Shown here: positions 1-8,906 of the stretch, in pieces
How positions within the stretch are numbered: the stretch's first letter is position 1
How the letters are laid out: each line of letters opens with the position of its first letter
NCBI GenBank assembly: GCA_027486405.1
Contig: JAIXPD010000078.1
Coordinates: forward strand, 62,001 to 126,000
Reading direction: 5' to 3'
Origin: Azospirillum sp.
Lineage (GTDB): Bacteria; Pseudomonadota; Alphaproteobacteria; Azospirillales; Azospirillaceae
Length of the DNA: 64,000 nt
Notes under the pieces: generated by a model
Seen by the model: only the letters and a program-made list of their open reading frames with translations
What the model was told of the DNA's origin: nothing
Database searches by the model: none
Translations under genes and position numbers: made by a program

Positions 1-2
1 TG

Positions 3-323
3 ACCAAGGATCACACGGCGTTTTCCGCCGCCACGATCCTGCTGCAAATCCTCTGGGCCTTCCTGTTGCCGATGCTGCTGGCCGCGCTGGCCGAATCCGA
101 TGACCAAGGGGCCATGGTCATCCTGTCCAACATGATCATCGGCGGCGGGGCCGCGCTGGGGCCGCTGCTGGCGGGTTTCACCATCGATTGGCGCGGCTAT
201 GGTGCCGTGGTGGTCGAAGGCACCGCGCTGTTTCTCATCTCCGCCTTGGCCTATGGGTGGGCGCGCTGGCGCTCGCCCGCCGGATTGGCCCAGGCGTCTT
301 CTCCCTCCCTGTCTCACGGATAA
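3..323 (+). CDS. MFS transporter, C-terminal end (partial)
   Basis: The reading frame is open from the window edge to a TAA stop, so only the last 106 residues are present. They hold about three hydrophobic segments with small-residue helices (for example GGGAALGPLLAGFTID), as in the final transmembrane helices of major facilitator superfamily transporters. The fold is inferred from hydrophobicity and style, not from a signature motif. The substrate cannot be read from this fragment. The aldehyde dehydrogenase gene begins 7 bases after the stop, so the two are probably co-transcribed and the transporter may import the precursor of the aldehyde. Confidence 0.7.
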   Translation, partial: TKDHTAFSAATILLQILWAFLLPMLLAALAESDDQGAMVILSNMIIGGGAALGPLLAGFTIDWRGYGAVVVEGTALFLISALAYGWARWRSPAGLAQASSPSLSHG

Positions 324-330
324 CCTGATT

Positions 331-1761
331 ATGGCGGACACCACCCGGTTCTACATCGACGGTCAATGGACGGCCCCCGAGGCGCCGCGCCTGATCGACG
401 TCATCAACCCGGCCACGGAAACGGCCTTCACCCAGGTCGCGCTTGGCAACGCGGCGGACGTCGACCGTGCGGTGTCGGCGGCACGTCGAGCGTTCGTCGA
501 CTTTTCGCAAAGCACCCCGGCGGAGCGCATCGACCTGCTGGTCGCCATCCTGGCGGCGTATGAGGCCCGGATCGCCGATCTGGGCGACGCGATGAGTCAG
601 GAAATGGGCGCGCCCCTGGGCTTTGCCCGGCAGGTCCAGGCCGGAATCGGCGCGGCGCATCTGCACCAGATGATCGCGACGGCGCGCGCCTTCGCGTTCG
701 AGGAAAAGCGGGGCGACCTGCGCATTCTGCGCGAACCGATTGGCGTGGCCGGGTTCATCACCCCGTGGAACTGGCCGATGAACCAGATCCTGTGCAAGGT
801 GGCCCCCGCCATCGCCGCCGGTTGCACCATGGTCCTGAAGCCAAGCGAACTGGCCCCGGTCAGCGCAGCCCTGTTCGCCGAGGTGATGCACGCGGCGGGC
901 GTTCCCCCCGGTGTGTTCAATCTGGTCCAGGGCGATGGGCCGGGTGTGGGGCAGGCCATCGCCGCCCATCCCGGCATCGACCTGGTGTCCTTCACCGGCT
1001 CCACCCGCGCGGGCGTCGCGGTCGCCAAGCTGGCCGCCGACACGGTCAAGCGGGTGACGCAGGAGCTGGGCGGCAAATCCGCCAACATCATCCTGCCCGA
1101 CGCCGACCTGCCCAAGGCGGTGACGGAGGCGGTGCAGCGCTGCTTCAACAACAGCGGCCAATCCTGCAACGCGCCCACCCGGCTTCTGGTGGCGGCGGAT
1201 CAGTATGAGCGGGTCGCCGCCCTGGCGGTGGCCGCCGCCGCCACGATCACGGTCGGCGATCCGCTGGATCCGGCGACCACGCTCGGCCCGGTGTCGAACG
1301 CGACGCAGTTCCAGAAGATCCAGCGGATGATCGAGGTGGGCATCGCCGAAGGGGCCGATCTGCTGACCGGCGGAACCGGACGCCCCGCCGGGCTGGAGCG
1401 CGGCTATTACATCCGCCCGACCATCTTCGGCCGCGTGACCCCCGGCATGACCATCGCGCGCGAGGAGATTTTCGGCCCCGTCCTGTCCATTCTGACCTAT
1501 CAGGACGAAGAGGACGCGATCCGCATCGCCAACGACACCGTCTATGGCTTGGCCGGTTACGTCCAGTCCGGCGATCCGAAACGGGCGGGCGCGGTCGCCC
1601 GGCGGCTGCGGGCGGGCACGATCTATCTGAACGGCCCGGCCTGGGATCCGGCGGCCCCGTTTGGTGGCTATGGCCAATCCGGCAACGGTCGTGAATACGC
1701 CGAATTCGGGTTGGCCGAATTCCTGGAGATCAAGGGCGTGGTCGGCGTCGATCCGACCTGA
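331..1761 (+). CDS. NAD(P)-dependent aldehyde dehydrogenase
   Basis: A 476-residue protein of normal length for the superfamily, which oxidises an aldehyde to its acid using NAD(P)+. The signature parts are visible: PWNWP near residue 145, the Rossmann segment FTGSTRAG near 221, the catalytic base Glu245 in QELGGKS, and the nucleophile Cys279 in NNSGQSCN. The C-terminal EEIFGPVL motif is also present. The start at 331 was chosen because MADTTRFYIDG is the usual beginning; the frame is open further upstream but overlaps the transporter gene. It resembles the betaine/aromatic aldehyde dehydrogenase group, but the substrate is not resolved. It lies between a transporter and a porin, suggesting one catabolic unit. 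Confidence 0.93.
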   Translation: MADTTRFYIDGQWTAPEAPRLIDVINPATETAFTQVALGNAADVDRAVSAARRAFVDFSQSTPAERIDLLVAILAAYEARIADLGDAMSQEMGAPLGFARQVQAGIGAAHLHQMIATARAFAFEEKRGDLRILREPIGVAGFITPWNWPMNQILCKVAPAIAAGCTMVLKPSELAPVSAALFAEVMHAAGVPPGVFNLVQGDGPGVGQAIAAHPGIDLVSFTGSTRAGVAVAKLAADTVKRVTQELGGKSANIILPDADLPKAVTEAVQRCFNNSGQSCNAPTRLLVAADQYERVAALAVAAAATITVGDPLDPATTLGPVSNATQFQKIQRMIEVGIAEGADLLTGGTGRPAGLERGYYIRPTIFGRVTPGMTIAREEIFGPVLSILTYQDEEDAIRIANDTVYGLAGYVQSGDPKRAGAVARRLRAGTIYLNGPAWDPAAPFGGYGQSGNGREYAEFGLAEFLEIKGVVGVDPT

Positions 1762-1864
1762 TCGCCCGCCAAGGCGGGGGCGGAACCGACGGTGAAACGC
1801 CGTCGGCCGCCGCTGTCCCCATCAAGCGCGCAACAAACCACACAATTGAACAGACGAGGTTTTC

Positions 1865-3238
1865 ATGTGCAACGCATCCCGCGTCGCGCCGTACCCCGGC
1901 GCGCGCCTGCTCAAAGCCCTGTGCCTGATCAGCACCGCCCTGCTCGGCCTGCCCCACACCGCCCAGGCGGACGTCACCCTGCTGGAACAGGACAACGTGA
2001 CCGTCGAAGGCGGGTTGACCGCCGGGCTTGCGGCGTTGAGCGTCGGCAACGCCAATCTGGGGGCGGGTGTCCGCACCCCCGACGGTCGGGTGCAACAGGA
2101 TCGCTCCTGGATGGAGGCGTTCATCGCGCCCAGCGGCAAAGTGACCGTCGCCACGGAGTCGGCGGGCGCGCTCTACACCGGTTTCCGCATCGTCGGCAGC
2201 GGAACGCGGGGCGACGGTGACGCCGGTGGCAATGTGCAGGGCCGGCAAGGCCGTTTTGACGTCGACAACCTGTTCCTCGGCTGGACATCGGGAAGCCTGT
2301 TCCCCAGCCTGGGCGACAACGCCATCGACATCACCGTCGGCCGTCAACCCTTCATGATCGGCGACGGCTTCATCATCGGCGACGGCACCTTCGACACCGG
2401 GCGGATGGGTGCCTACTGGCTGGGTCCACGCCGGGGCTGGGGGCTGTCCAGCGCCGTGGCGCGGGTGGATGTCAAGCCGGTCCATCTGGACCTGTTCCGC
2501 TTGAAAAGCGACAAGAACAGCTTTTCCGACGTCATCCATGGCGGAAATCTGGAATGGCGCGGCGGAGCGGACGGCAAGCTGGTGGTCGGCGGCTCCTACA
2601 TGACCATCACCGACTCCCGGCTCGCCGCGCGCAACGGCATGCGCGTCGCCAGCCTGCGCGCGCAAGGGGCCTTTGTGCCGAACCTTCCCGACCTGAGCCT
2701 GTCGGCGGAGTATGTGAAGGAGCGCAACACCCGTTCAAACGCCAATCTCGACGCGAACGCCTGGTACGGCGAGGCTGCCTACACCCTGTCGGATCTGCCC
2801 TGGGCTCCCCGGTTGAGCTACCGCTTCAGCCGTTTCAGCGGCGACAAGGCCGGGACCACGAAGAACGAGGCGTTCGACCCGCTGCATCTGGCCTTCCCGC
2901 GCTGGGGCACCTGGTTGCAAGGCGAAATCGCCGGGCAGTATTTCCCGAACGTGAACTCCAACCTGTCGGTCAACACCGTTCAGCTTGCGGTTCAGCCCTC
3001 GGAAACAGTGACGCTGACCGGACTGTTCTACAATTTCCGCTTCAACGAGAAGCCCGTCGGTGTGCGGTCCAACGATCTCGGCAACGAACTGAATCTCGCC
3101 GTCGATTGGCAAGCCACACCGAATCTGCTGGTCAGCGGCGCGGTTGGCCAATTCTTCGCGGGTGACGGCGGACGCCAGCAGTTGGGTGGACGCAAAGACA
3201 CCACATTGGCTGAAATCACCGCGATCTTCACCTTTTAG
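1865..3238 (+). CDS. Outer-membrane porin, alginate-export-like
   Basis: A 457-residue protein with an N-terminal signal sequence: basic GARLLK, a hydrophobic stretch, then a likely cleavage after HTAQA at residue 35. The mature part is rich in alternating beta-strand patterns and ends in phenylalanine (AIFTF), the usual signature of a beta-barrel inserted by the BAM machinery. Segments such as DITVGRQPFMIGDGFIIGDGTFD resemble the alginate-export porin family (AlgE-like). The gene follows the aldehyde dehydrogenase by about 100 bases, so it may let the pathway substrate cross the outer membrane. The actual solute is unknown. Confidence 0.8.
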   Translation: MCNASRVAPYPGARLLKALCLISTALLGLPHTAQADVTLLEQDNVTVEGGLTAGLAALSVGNANLGAGVRTPDGRVQQDRSWMEAFIAPSGKVTVATESAGALYTGFRIVGSGTRGDGDAGGNVQGRQGRFDVDNLFLGWTSGSLFPSLGDNAIDITVGRQPFMIGDGFIIGDGTFDTGRMGAYWLGPRRGWGLSSAVARVDVKPVHLDLFRLKSDKNSFSDVIHGGNLEWRGGADGKLVVGGSYMTITDSRLAARNGMRVASLRAQGAFVPNLPDLSLSAEYVKERNTRSNANLDANAWYGEAAYTLSDLPWAPRLSYRFSRFSGDKAGTTKNEAFDPLHLAFPRWGTWLQGEIAGQYFPNVNSNLSVNTVQLAVQPSETVTLTGLFYNFRFNEKPVGVRSNDLGNELNLAVDWQATPNLLVSGAVGQFFAGDGGRQQLGGRKDTTLAEITAIFTF

Positions 3239-3390
3239 AGCGGATTGTGTCAAATCGATGTTGATCTGATGCGTGAATCAAGTCGATCAATCAAGGCATA
3301 AAGCGCCGCGCACTGTTTCATGTTTTGAGCACGGCGCTCCAACAGGGAAGCGGACGTCCGATCCACTGCAAATCGCGACGAGCGCTTCCC

Positions 3391-4281
3391 TTATGCCCCC
3401 CACGCTCCCAACAGGGTGTCGTGAAAGCGTGCGGCCATCGGTGACAGCACCGCGCCGTGGCGGCGGACGATCCCGATGGTGCGCGAGATGTTGGGGTGTT
3501 TCAGCGGCACGGTGCGGATGATCGGGTGGCCCTGCGCCGGGGTCGCCAGCTTTGGCAGCAACGCCACGCCCAGACCGGCTTCGACCAACCCCAGCGACCC
3601 CGACAGATGCATGACCTCGTAAGACCAGGTCAGCTTCAGCCCATGTTCGGCCAGCGTGGTGTCGATCAGGGCGCGGTTGCCGCTGGTCCGGCCCACGGTG
3701 ATGATCCGGTGGGCCGACAGCTCCGCCCACGACACCGACTCCCGCCCCGCCAGCGGGTGATCGTGACGGCAGGCCAGCACGAAGGGATCTTCGGCCAGCG
3801 GCTGGAAATCGATGTCGGGGTGTGACGCGCCGATGAAGTTGATGCCGAAATCGGCCTCGCCACGCGCCACCGCCTCCAACCCCTCGTTGGCCCCCAGATC
3901 GAGGATGCGGAAACGGATGCGGGGAAAGGCGGCGCTGAAGCCGCTGATGGCGCGGGGCAGGAAATAGAACACCGTCGTCGGCACCGCCGCGATGGAGATC
4001 TGGCCGCCGCTGCGCGTGCCCAAATCGTGGATCCCCATCAGCGAGCTTTCAAAATCATCGAGCAGCCGCTGAACCTTCGGGATGAAATCGCGCCCGACCA
4101 TGGTCAGCGCGACATGGCGGGTGGACCGTTCCAGCAGCGCCACCCCCAGCGTGTCTTCCAGCTTTTGAATGCGGCGGCTCAAGGCCGGTTGCGACAGGTT
4201 CAGCAGCTTGGCCGCCCGGTGGAAACTGCCCAATTCCGCCACCGCGACGAAGGCTTTCAAATCGATCAGTTCAAAATTCAT
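3391..4281 (-). CDS. LysR-family transcriptional regulator
   Basis: A 296-residue regulator with the standard layout: an N-terminal winged helix-turn-helix (FHRAAKLLNLSQPALSRRIQKLE, about residues 20-42) and a C-terminal periplasmic-binding-like effector domain. The start is the ATG at 4281. It is divergent from the tautomerase-like gene and the TRAP operon, with a 183-base shared promoter region holding palindromic candidate sites. LysR proteins usually control the divergent neighbour, so this one probably senses the acid imported or metabolised by that operon. The leader of this gene carries three tandem copies of GTTGCGCC (4300-4323). Confidence 0.92.
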   Translation of the reverse strand: MNFELIDLKAFVAVAELGSFHRAAKLLNLSQPALSRRIQKLEDTLGVALLERSTRHVALTMVGRDFIPKVQRLLDDFESSLMGIHDLGTRSGGQISIAAVPTTVFYFLPRAISGFSAAFPRIRFRILDLGANEGLEAVARGEADFGINFIGASHPDIDFQPLAEDPFVLACRHDHPLAGRESVSWAELSAHRIITVGRTSGNRALIDTTLAEHGLKLTWSYEVMHLSGSLGLVEAGLGVALLPKLATPAQGHPIIRTVPLKHPNISRTIGIVRRHGAVLSPMAARFHDTLLGAWGA

Positions 4282-4330
4282 GGGCTGGGCCGCTCCGCCG
4301 TTGCGCCGTTGCGCCGTTGCGCCGAATCAT

Positions 4331-4365
4331 GGATCCATCATTGATCCGGTTTTCGCAATAATTGC
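4331..4365. promoter_or_regulatory. Candidate LysR operators between the divergent genes
   Basis: Two dyads lie in the shared region: GGATC with GATCC separated by 7 bases (4331-4347), and the palindrome GCAATAATTGC (4355-4365). Both have the size and AT-rich centre of LysR recognition sites. They are 50-85 bases upstream of the regulator start and 100-130 bases upstream of the tautomerase start. Assignment is by symmetry and position only. Confidence 0.4.
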
Positions 4366-4464
4366 CTCGATCTTTGCATTTCACAGAAATGCGGGCAAGG
4401 CCGATAGTCGGCCCATCGACCGTGGCCACGGCACCCCGTCATCGGATGGACTTCAGGCACTCCC

Positions 4465-5553
4465 ATGAACGAACAGATTCGCATCCCCTGCGTGATGATG
4501 CGGGGCGGAACCTCCCGTGGCCCTTTCTTCCTGGCTTCCGACCTTCCCCCCGATCCGGTGGCGCGCGACGCGCTGCTGTTGTCGGTGATGGGGGCGGGGC
4601 ATGATCTGGAGATCGACGGCATCGGCGGCGGCAACCCGCTGACCAGCAAGGTGGCGATCATCGGCCCGCCCAGCGTCGCCGGGGCCGATGTGGATTACCT
4701 GTTTGCGCAGGTGAAGGTGCGCGAACGGGTGGTCGACACCTCCCCCAACTGCGGCAACATGCTGGCGGCGGTCGGTCCCTTCGCCATCGAAGCCGGTCTG
4801 GTGGCCGCGACCGACGGCGTCACCGTTCTGCGCATCCACAACGTCAACACCCGCAAACTGATCGAGGCGCGGGTGCAAACCCCCGGCGGCCACGTCACCT
4901 ATGAGGGCGACGCCACCATCGACGGTGTGCCCGGCACGGCGGCCCCGATCCATTTGACCTTTCTCGACGCCGCCGGGGCCAACACCGGAAGGCTTCTGCC
5001 CACCGGTCGGCCGATGGAGACGATCGACGGTGTGGCCCTGTCCTGCCTGGACGCCGCCATTCCGGTGATGATGGTGCGCGCCGCCGATCTTGGCAAAACC
5101 GGTGCCGAACCGGTGGACAGCTACCGCCTCGACCGCGCCTTCATGAGCCGGTTGGAGGCGCTGCGGCTGGAGGCCGGGCGGCGGATGGGCTTTGCCAACG
5201 CCGCCGATCTGGTGATCCCCAAGCCGGTTCTGCTGGCCCCGGCCACGCGCGGCGGCACCCTGTCGGTCCGCTATTTCATGCCGCACGACTGCCACAAGGC
5301 GTTGGCGATCACCGGATCGGTGGCCATCGCCACCGCCTGCGCCACCCCGGGCACACTGGCCGCGTCGATGGTCGGCGCGCTGGGATTGCCCGCCGACGTC
5401 ACGCTGGAACACCCGTCGGGTCGCCTCACCGTCCGCTTGGACGGGACGGCGACCCCGCAGGCGGCCGTCCAGCGCACCGCGCGGCGTCTGTTCGAGGGGG
5501 CCGTCTTCGCCCGCCCGGACGCCGCCCCCCACCGGTTCGCCCTCGCCAGTTGA
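4465..5553 (+). CDS. PrpF/GalD-like isomerase (4-oxalomesaconate tautomerase family)
   Basis: A 362-residue protein of the PrpF family, which shares the diaminopimelate-epimerase fold and isomerises double bonds in unsaturated tricarboxylates. The N-terminus (IPCVMMRGGTSRGPFF) closely follows GalD, the 4-oxalomesaconate tautomerase of gallate degradation. Conserved cysteines are visible in SPNCGNM (about residue 95) and MPHDCHKA (about residue 275). The other possibility is a 2-methylaconitate isomerase (PrpF proper), but no prpC/prpD genes are nearby. It is the first gene downstream of the divergent LysR gene and precedes a dicarboxylate-type TRAP transporter, so it probably processes an imported unsaturated acid. 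Confidence 0.8.
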   Translation: MNEQIRIPCVMMRGGTSRGPFFLASDLPPDPVARDALLLSVMGAGHDLEIDGIGGGNPLTSKVAIIGPPSVAGADVDYLFAQVKVRERVVDTSPNCGNMLAAVGPFAIEAGLVAATDGVTVLRIHNVNTRKLIEARVQTPGGHVTYEGDATIDGVPGTAAPIHLTFLDAAGANTGRLLPTGRPMETIDGVALSCLDAAIPVMMVRAADLGKTGAEPVDSYRLDRAFMSRLEALRLEAGRRMGFANAADLVIPKPVLLAPATRGGTLSVRYFMPHDCHKALAITGSVAIATACATPGTLAASMVGALGLPADVTLEHPSGRLTVRLDGTATPQAAVQRTARRLFEGAVFARPDAAPHRFALAS

Positions 5554-5601
5554 TCGGCTCCGGTCGATCGACGCCGGTTGATCGACGCCGGTTGATCGGC
5601 C
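5546..5601 (+). repeat. Four imperfect tandem 14-bp repeats
   Basis: Copies at 5546-5559, 5560-5573, 5574-5587 and 5588-5601 follow the pattern CCGGTTGATCGACG. The first copy contains the tautomerase stop codon (5551-5553). The array sits between that stop and the TRAP binding-protein gene. No secondary structure is obvious, and the function is unknown. Confidence 0.75.
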
Positions 5602-5683
5602 CACCCAAAGACCACCGAACGTTCCAATCAAAATCCAGCCGGAACAGCCATAGACTGGCACCGGCCCGTCGGAGGAAACCACC

Positions 5684-6691
5684 ATGACCCGCACCGTTGC
5701 CGCCCTGCTGCTGGCCTCGACCGCCCTGTTTGCGGCCCCCGCCCTGGCCGAGAAGCCGATCATCATCAAATTCAGCCACGTCGTCGCCCCCGACACGCCC
5801 AAGGGCATCGCGGCGGCCCAGTTCAAAAAGCTGGCCGAAGAACGCACCGGCGGCAAGGTGGTGGTGGAGCTGTACCCGAACAGCCAGCTGTACAAGGACA
5901 AGGAGGAGTTGGAGGCCCTGCAGTTGGGAGCGGTGCAGATGCTGGCCCCGACCGCCAGCAAGTTCGGCCCCATCGGGTTGAAGGACTATCAGGCCTTTGA
6001 CCTGCCCTATCTGTTCCCCGACCGTGCGGCGGTGCACAAGGTGACGAACGGGCCGCTGGGGGCCGGGCTGCTGCGCAGGCTGGAAGACCGTGGCATGGTC
6101 GGCCTGGCCTTTTGGGACAACGGCTTCCGCGCCATGAGCGCCAATTCGCCGCTGCGCCTGCCCAGCGACGCGCGCGGTCTGAAGATCCGCATCAACTCGT
6201 CCAAGGTGAACGCCGAAACCATCAAGGCGCTGGGCGGCCTGCCGCAAACGCTGGTGTTGTCGGAGGTTTATCAGGCGCTCGACACCGGCGTGGTGGACGG
6301 CACCGACGGGCCGCTCTCCAACCTCTACACCCAGAAACAGCACGAGGTGCAAAAGCACGTCACCCTGACCGACCACAGCTTCAGCGCCTACGTCGTCGTG
6401 GTGAACAAGACATTCTGGGACGGGCTGCCCACCGACCTCCGCACCACGCTGGACGGCGCGATGAAGGAAGCCACCCGCCTGAACGACCAACTGGCCGAAG
6501 AGGATGAGCGCAAGACCATCGACGCCATCCGCAATTCGGGCAAGACCGCCGTCCACACCCCGACGCCGGACGAAAAGAAGGCGTGGGTCAAGGCCCTGAT
6601 GCCGGTGCAGACCAAGATGGCCCAACAGCTTGGCCTGACCGAGTTGGTGGCGGCGGTCAACCGCGACCAGACCGCCGAGCGCGGCCAGTAA
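5684..6691 (+). CDS. dctP: TRAP transporter solute-binding protein (DctP type)
   Basis: A 335-residue periplasmic binding protein with a clear signal peptide (cleavage after PALA, about residue 22). The mature start KPIIIKFSHVVAPDTPKG and the segment ELYPNSQLYKDKEELEALQLGA are close to the well-known C4-dicarboxylate DctP. The ligand-anchoring arginine is in LKIRINS and the hinge region in ALDTGVVDGTDGPLSN. A strong ribosome-binding site (GGAGG) precedes the ATG. It is followed by genes for both membrane subunits and preceded by the tautomerase, so the ligand is probably a C4-dicarboxylate or a related unsaturated acid. Confidence 0.92.
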   Translation: MTRTVAALLLASTALFAAPALAEKPIIIKFSHVVAPDTPKGIAAAQFKKLAEERTGGKVVVELYPNSQLYKDKEELEALQLGAVQMLAPTASKFGPIGLKDYQAFDLPYLFPDRAAVHKVTNGPLGAGLLRRLEDRGMVGLAFWDNGFRAMSANSPLRLPSDARGLKIRINSSKVNAETIKALGGLPQTLVLSEVYQALDTGVVDGTDGPLSNLYTQKQHEVQKHVTLTDHSFSAYVVVVNKTFWDGLPTDLRTTLDGAMKEATRLNDQLAEEDERKTIDAIRNSGKTAVHTPTPDEKKAWVKALMPVQTKMAQQLGLTELVAAVNRDQTAERGQ

Positions 6692-6793
6692 CCCGTCAGC
6701 GAGTAACCCGTCAGCGCGCCCCGTTTGGCGCTGTGTTGGGGCGGGACCGGTGGCGTTGCCCCGGTCCCGCCGCATGGAAGGACGCACCACACC

Positions 6794-7477
6794 ATGAGAT
6801 TTCTTGATGCGCTGGAGGAGTGGATCATCTCCACCCTCATGGCGGCGGCCACGCTTGTCATTTTCGTGGCGGTGCTGCACCGCTACTTCGTCGGCGTGCC
6901 AGCCCTGCAGGACGCGCTGCTGCGCTATGATTTCACCTGGGCGCAGGAGCTGTGCATTTACCTGTTCGTCTGGATGGCCAAATTCGGCGCGGCCTATGGC
7001 GTGCGCACCGGCATCCATGTTGGCGTTGATGTCGTCATCAACCGGTTGGACAGCCCGCTGCGCGCCCGGTTCATCGTGTTCGGCCTGCTGGCGGGGGCGC
7101 TGTTCACCGGCGTTGTCGGGTCGCTGGGGGCGAATTTCGTTTATCACATCGCCCAAACCGAGCAGGTTTCCGCCGATCTGGAAGCGCCGATGTGGCTGGT
7201 CTATCTGGCGATCCCGCTGGGATCCTACCTGATGTGCTTCCGCTTTCTTCAGGTGTGCGTCGCCTTCCGGCGCACCGGCAGCCTGCCCCACCATGATCAC
7301 GGCCATGTCGAAGGGCTGGACAGCGGCGCGGACGAGGCGGCGGACATCAATTGGTACGCGTTGGACGACGGCCTGCACCCGCATGACCTCGCCCATCCCA
7401 CCCAATCCGACAGCCAACCCAGCAGCAAACCCGGCACCAAGCCCGGCTCCGGTCGCCCGCAGGAGAAGGCACGATGA
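6794..7477 (+). CDS. dctQ: TRAP transporter small membrane subunit (DctQ type)
   Basis: A 227-residue protein with four predicted transmembrane helices, the typical DctQ layout. It includes the family's aromatic-rich segment YDFTWAQELCIYLFVWMAKFGAAYG (residues about 50-74). The ATG at 6794 is preferred over upstream starts because it gives the usual short cytoplasmic N-terminus. The C-terminal 60 residues are hydrophilic, longer than usual, and rich in Pro, Ser and Lys (PSSKPGTKPGSG). Its last codon overlaps the next gene in an ATGA junction, indicating translational coupling with the large subunit. Confidence 0.9.
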   Translation: MRFLDALEEWIISTLMAAATLVIFVAVLHRYFVGVPALQDALLRYDFTWAQELCIYLFVWMAKFGAAYGVRTGIHVGVDVVINRLDSPLRARFIVFGLLAGALFTGVVGSLGANFVYHIAQTEQVSADLEAPMWLVYLAIPLGSYLMCFRFLQVCVAFRRTGSLPHHDHGHVEGLDSGADEAADINWYALDDGLHPHDLAHPTQSDSQPSSKPGTKPGSGRPQEKAR

Positions 7478-8772
7478 GCGCCGCCGTCATTTTCGGCCTG
7501 TTGCTGGTCCTGATGCTGACCGGCATGCCGATTTCGATTTCGTTGGGTCTGACCGTTCTGACCTTCCTGTTCACCATGACCGACGTGCCGATCAACGCCG
7601 TCGCGCTGAAGCTGTTCACCGGCATTGAGAAATTCGAGATCATGGCGATCCCGTTCTTCATTCTGGCGGGTAACTTCCTGACGCACGGCGGTGTCGCGCG
7701 CCGCATGATCAACTTCGCCACGTCGATGGTCGGCCATTGGCATGGCGGGCTTGGTCTGGCCGGTGTGATGGGCTGCGCGCTGTTCGCGGCGGTGTCGGGA
7801 TCCAGCCCGGCCACCGTGGTCGCCATCGGGTCGGTGATCCTGCCCGCCATGGTGCAGCAGGGCTTTCCCCGTCAGTTCGGCGCGGGCGTCATCACCACGG
7901 CGGGCGCGCTGGGCATTTTGATTCCGCCGTCGATCTGCATGGTGATGTACGCGGTGGCCACCGCCGGGAATCCCAAGGCGGCCTCCATCGGCCAACTCTT
8001 CATGGCGGGCGTGGTTCCGGGCCTGATCCTGGCCTTACTGCTGGGGCTGACCACCTGGCACCGCGCGCGCAAGAACAACTACCCCCGCCTGCCGAAGGCC
8101 AGCATCGGCCAGCGCCTGCGCACCTTCCGTGAGGCGGTGTGGGGCCTGTTGCTGATCGTCGTCGTCATCGGCGGCATCTACAGCGGGGCGTTCACCCCGA
8201 CCGAAGCGGCGGCGATGAGCGCCGTCTACGCCTTCGTCATCGCGGTGTTCGTGTACAAGGACATGCCGCTGTCCAGCGTGCCGAAGGTGCTGCTGTCGTC
8301 GGCCAGCATGTCGGCGATGCTGCTCTACATCATCACCAACGCGGTGCTGTTCTCCTTCGTCCTGACCTCCGAAAGCATCCCGCAAGCGATCGCCGACTGG
8401 ATCACGGCGCAGGGGCTGGGCGTGGTCGCCTTCCTGCTGGTGACGAACATCCTGCTGCTGATGGCGGGCAACTTCATGGAGCCGTCGTCCATCGTCCTCA
8501 TCATGGCCCCGATCCTGGTCCCGGTCGCCCTGCGTCTGGGGATCGACCCGGTCCATTTCGGCATCATCATGGTGGTGAACATGGAGGTCGGCATGTGCCA
8601 CCCGCCGGTCGGCCTGAACCTCTACGTCGCCAGCGGCATCACCAAGATGGGCATCACCGAACTGACCGTGGCGGTGTGGCCGTGGCTGTTGACCATGCTG
8701 GCCTTCCTGGTCGCCGTCACCTACCTGCCGATCCTGTCGCTGTGGCTGCCGCGCACGCTGGGCATGCTGTGA
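7474..8772 (+). CDS. dctM: TRAP transporter large membrane subunit (DctM type)
   Basis: A 432-residue integral membrane protein with about twelve hydrophobic helices, the channel subunit of a sodium-driven TRAP importer. Family hallmarks are the N-terminal LTGMPISISLGLT, IPFFILAGNFLTHGG, SGSSPATVVAIGS, and the C-terminal PPVGLNLYVASGITK. It overlaps dctQ by four bases and closes the operon begun at the tautomerase gene. The proton- or sodium-linked transport mechanism is known for the family; the solute is inferred to be a dicarboxylate from DctP similarity. Confidence 0.93.
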   Translation: MSAAVIFGLLLVLMLTGMPISISLGLTVLTFLFTMTDVPINAVALKLFTGIEKFEIMAIPFFILAGNFLTHGGVARRMINFATSMVGHWHGGLGLAGVMGCALFAAVSGSSPATVVAIGSVILPAMVQQGFPRQFGAGVITTAGALGILIPPSICMVMYAVATAGNPKAASIGQLFMAGVVPGLILALLLGLTTWHRARKNNYPRLPKASIGQRLRTFREAVWGLLLIVVVIGGIYSGAFTPTEAAAMSAVYAFVIAVFVYKDMPLSSVPKVLLSSASMSAMLLYIITNAVLFSFVLTSESIPQAIADWITAQGLGVVAFLLVTNILLLMAGNFMEPSSIVLIMAPILVPVALRLGIDPVHFGIIMVVNMEVGMCHPPVGLNLYVASGITKMGITELTVAVWPWLLTMLAFLVAVTYLPILSLWLPRTLGML

Positions 8773-8813
8773 TCCTGGATCCGCCGTGATCCTGCCGGCG
8801 CTCTGACCACACG

Positions 8814-8847
8814 GATGGACCGCCGTCCTTGCGGGCGGCGGTCCATC
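8814..8847. terminator. Strong hairpin between convergent dctM and ahpF
   Basis: An 11-bp perfect stem (arm GATGGACCGCC) with a 12-base loop lies between two convergent genes. The flanking T-run is short, so it may act as a bidirectional transcription barrier rather than a canonical terminator. Confidence 0.6.
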
Positions 8848-8906
8848 GTTGTTCAGCCAAGCGTGGGGGGCACACCGGCGGCGGTGTCATTCCCGGTTGG
8901 GAGGCC

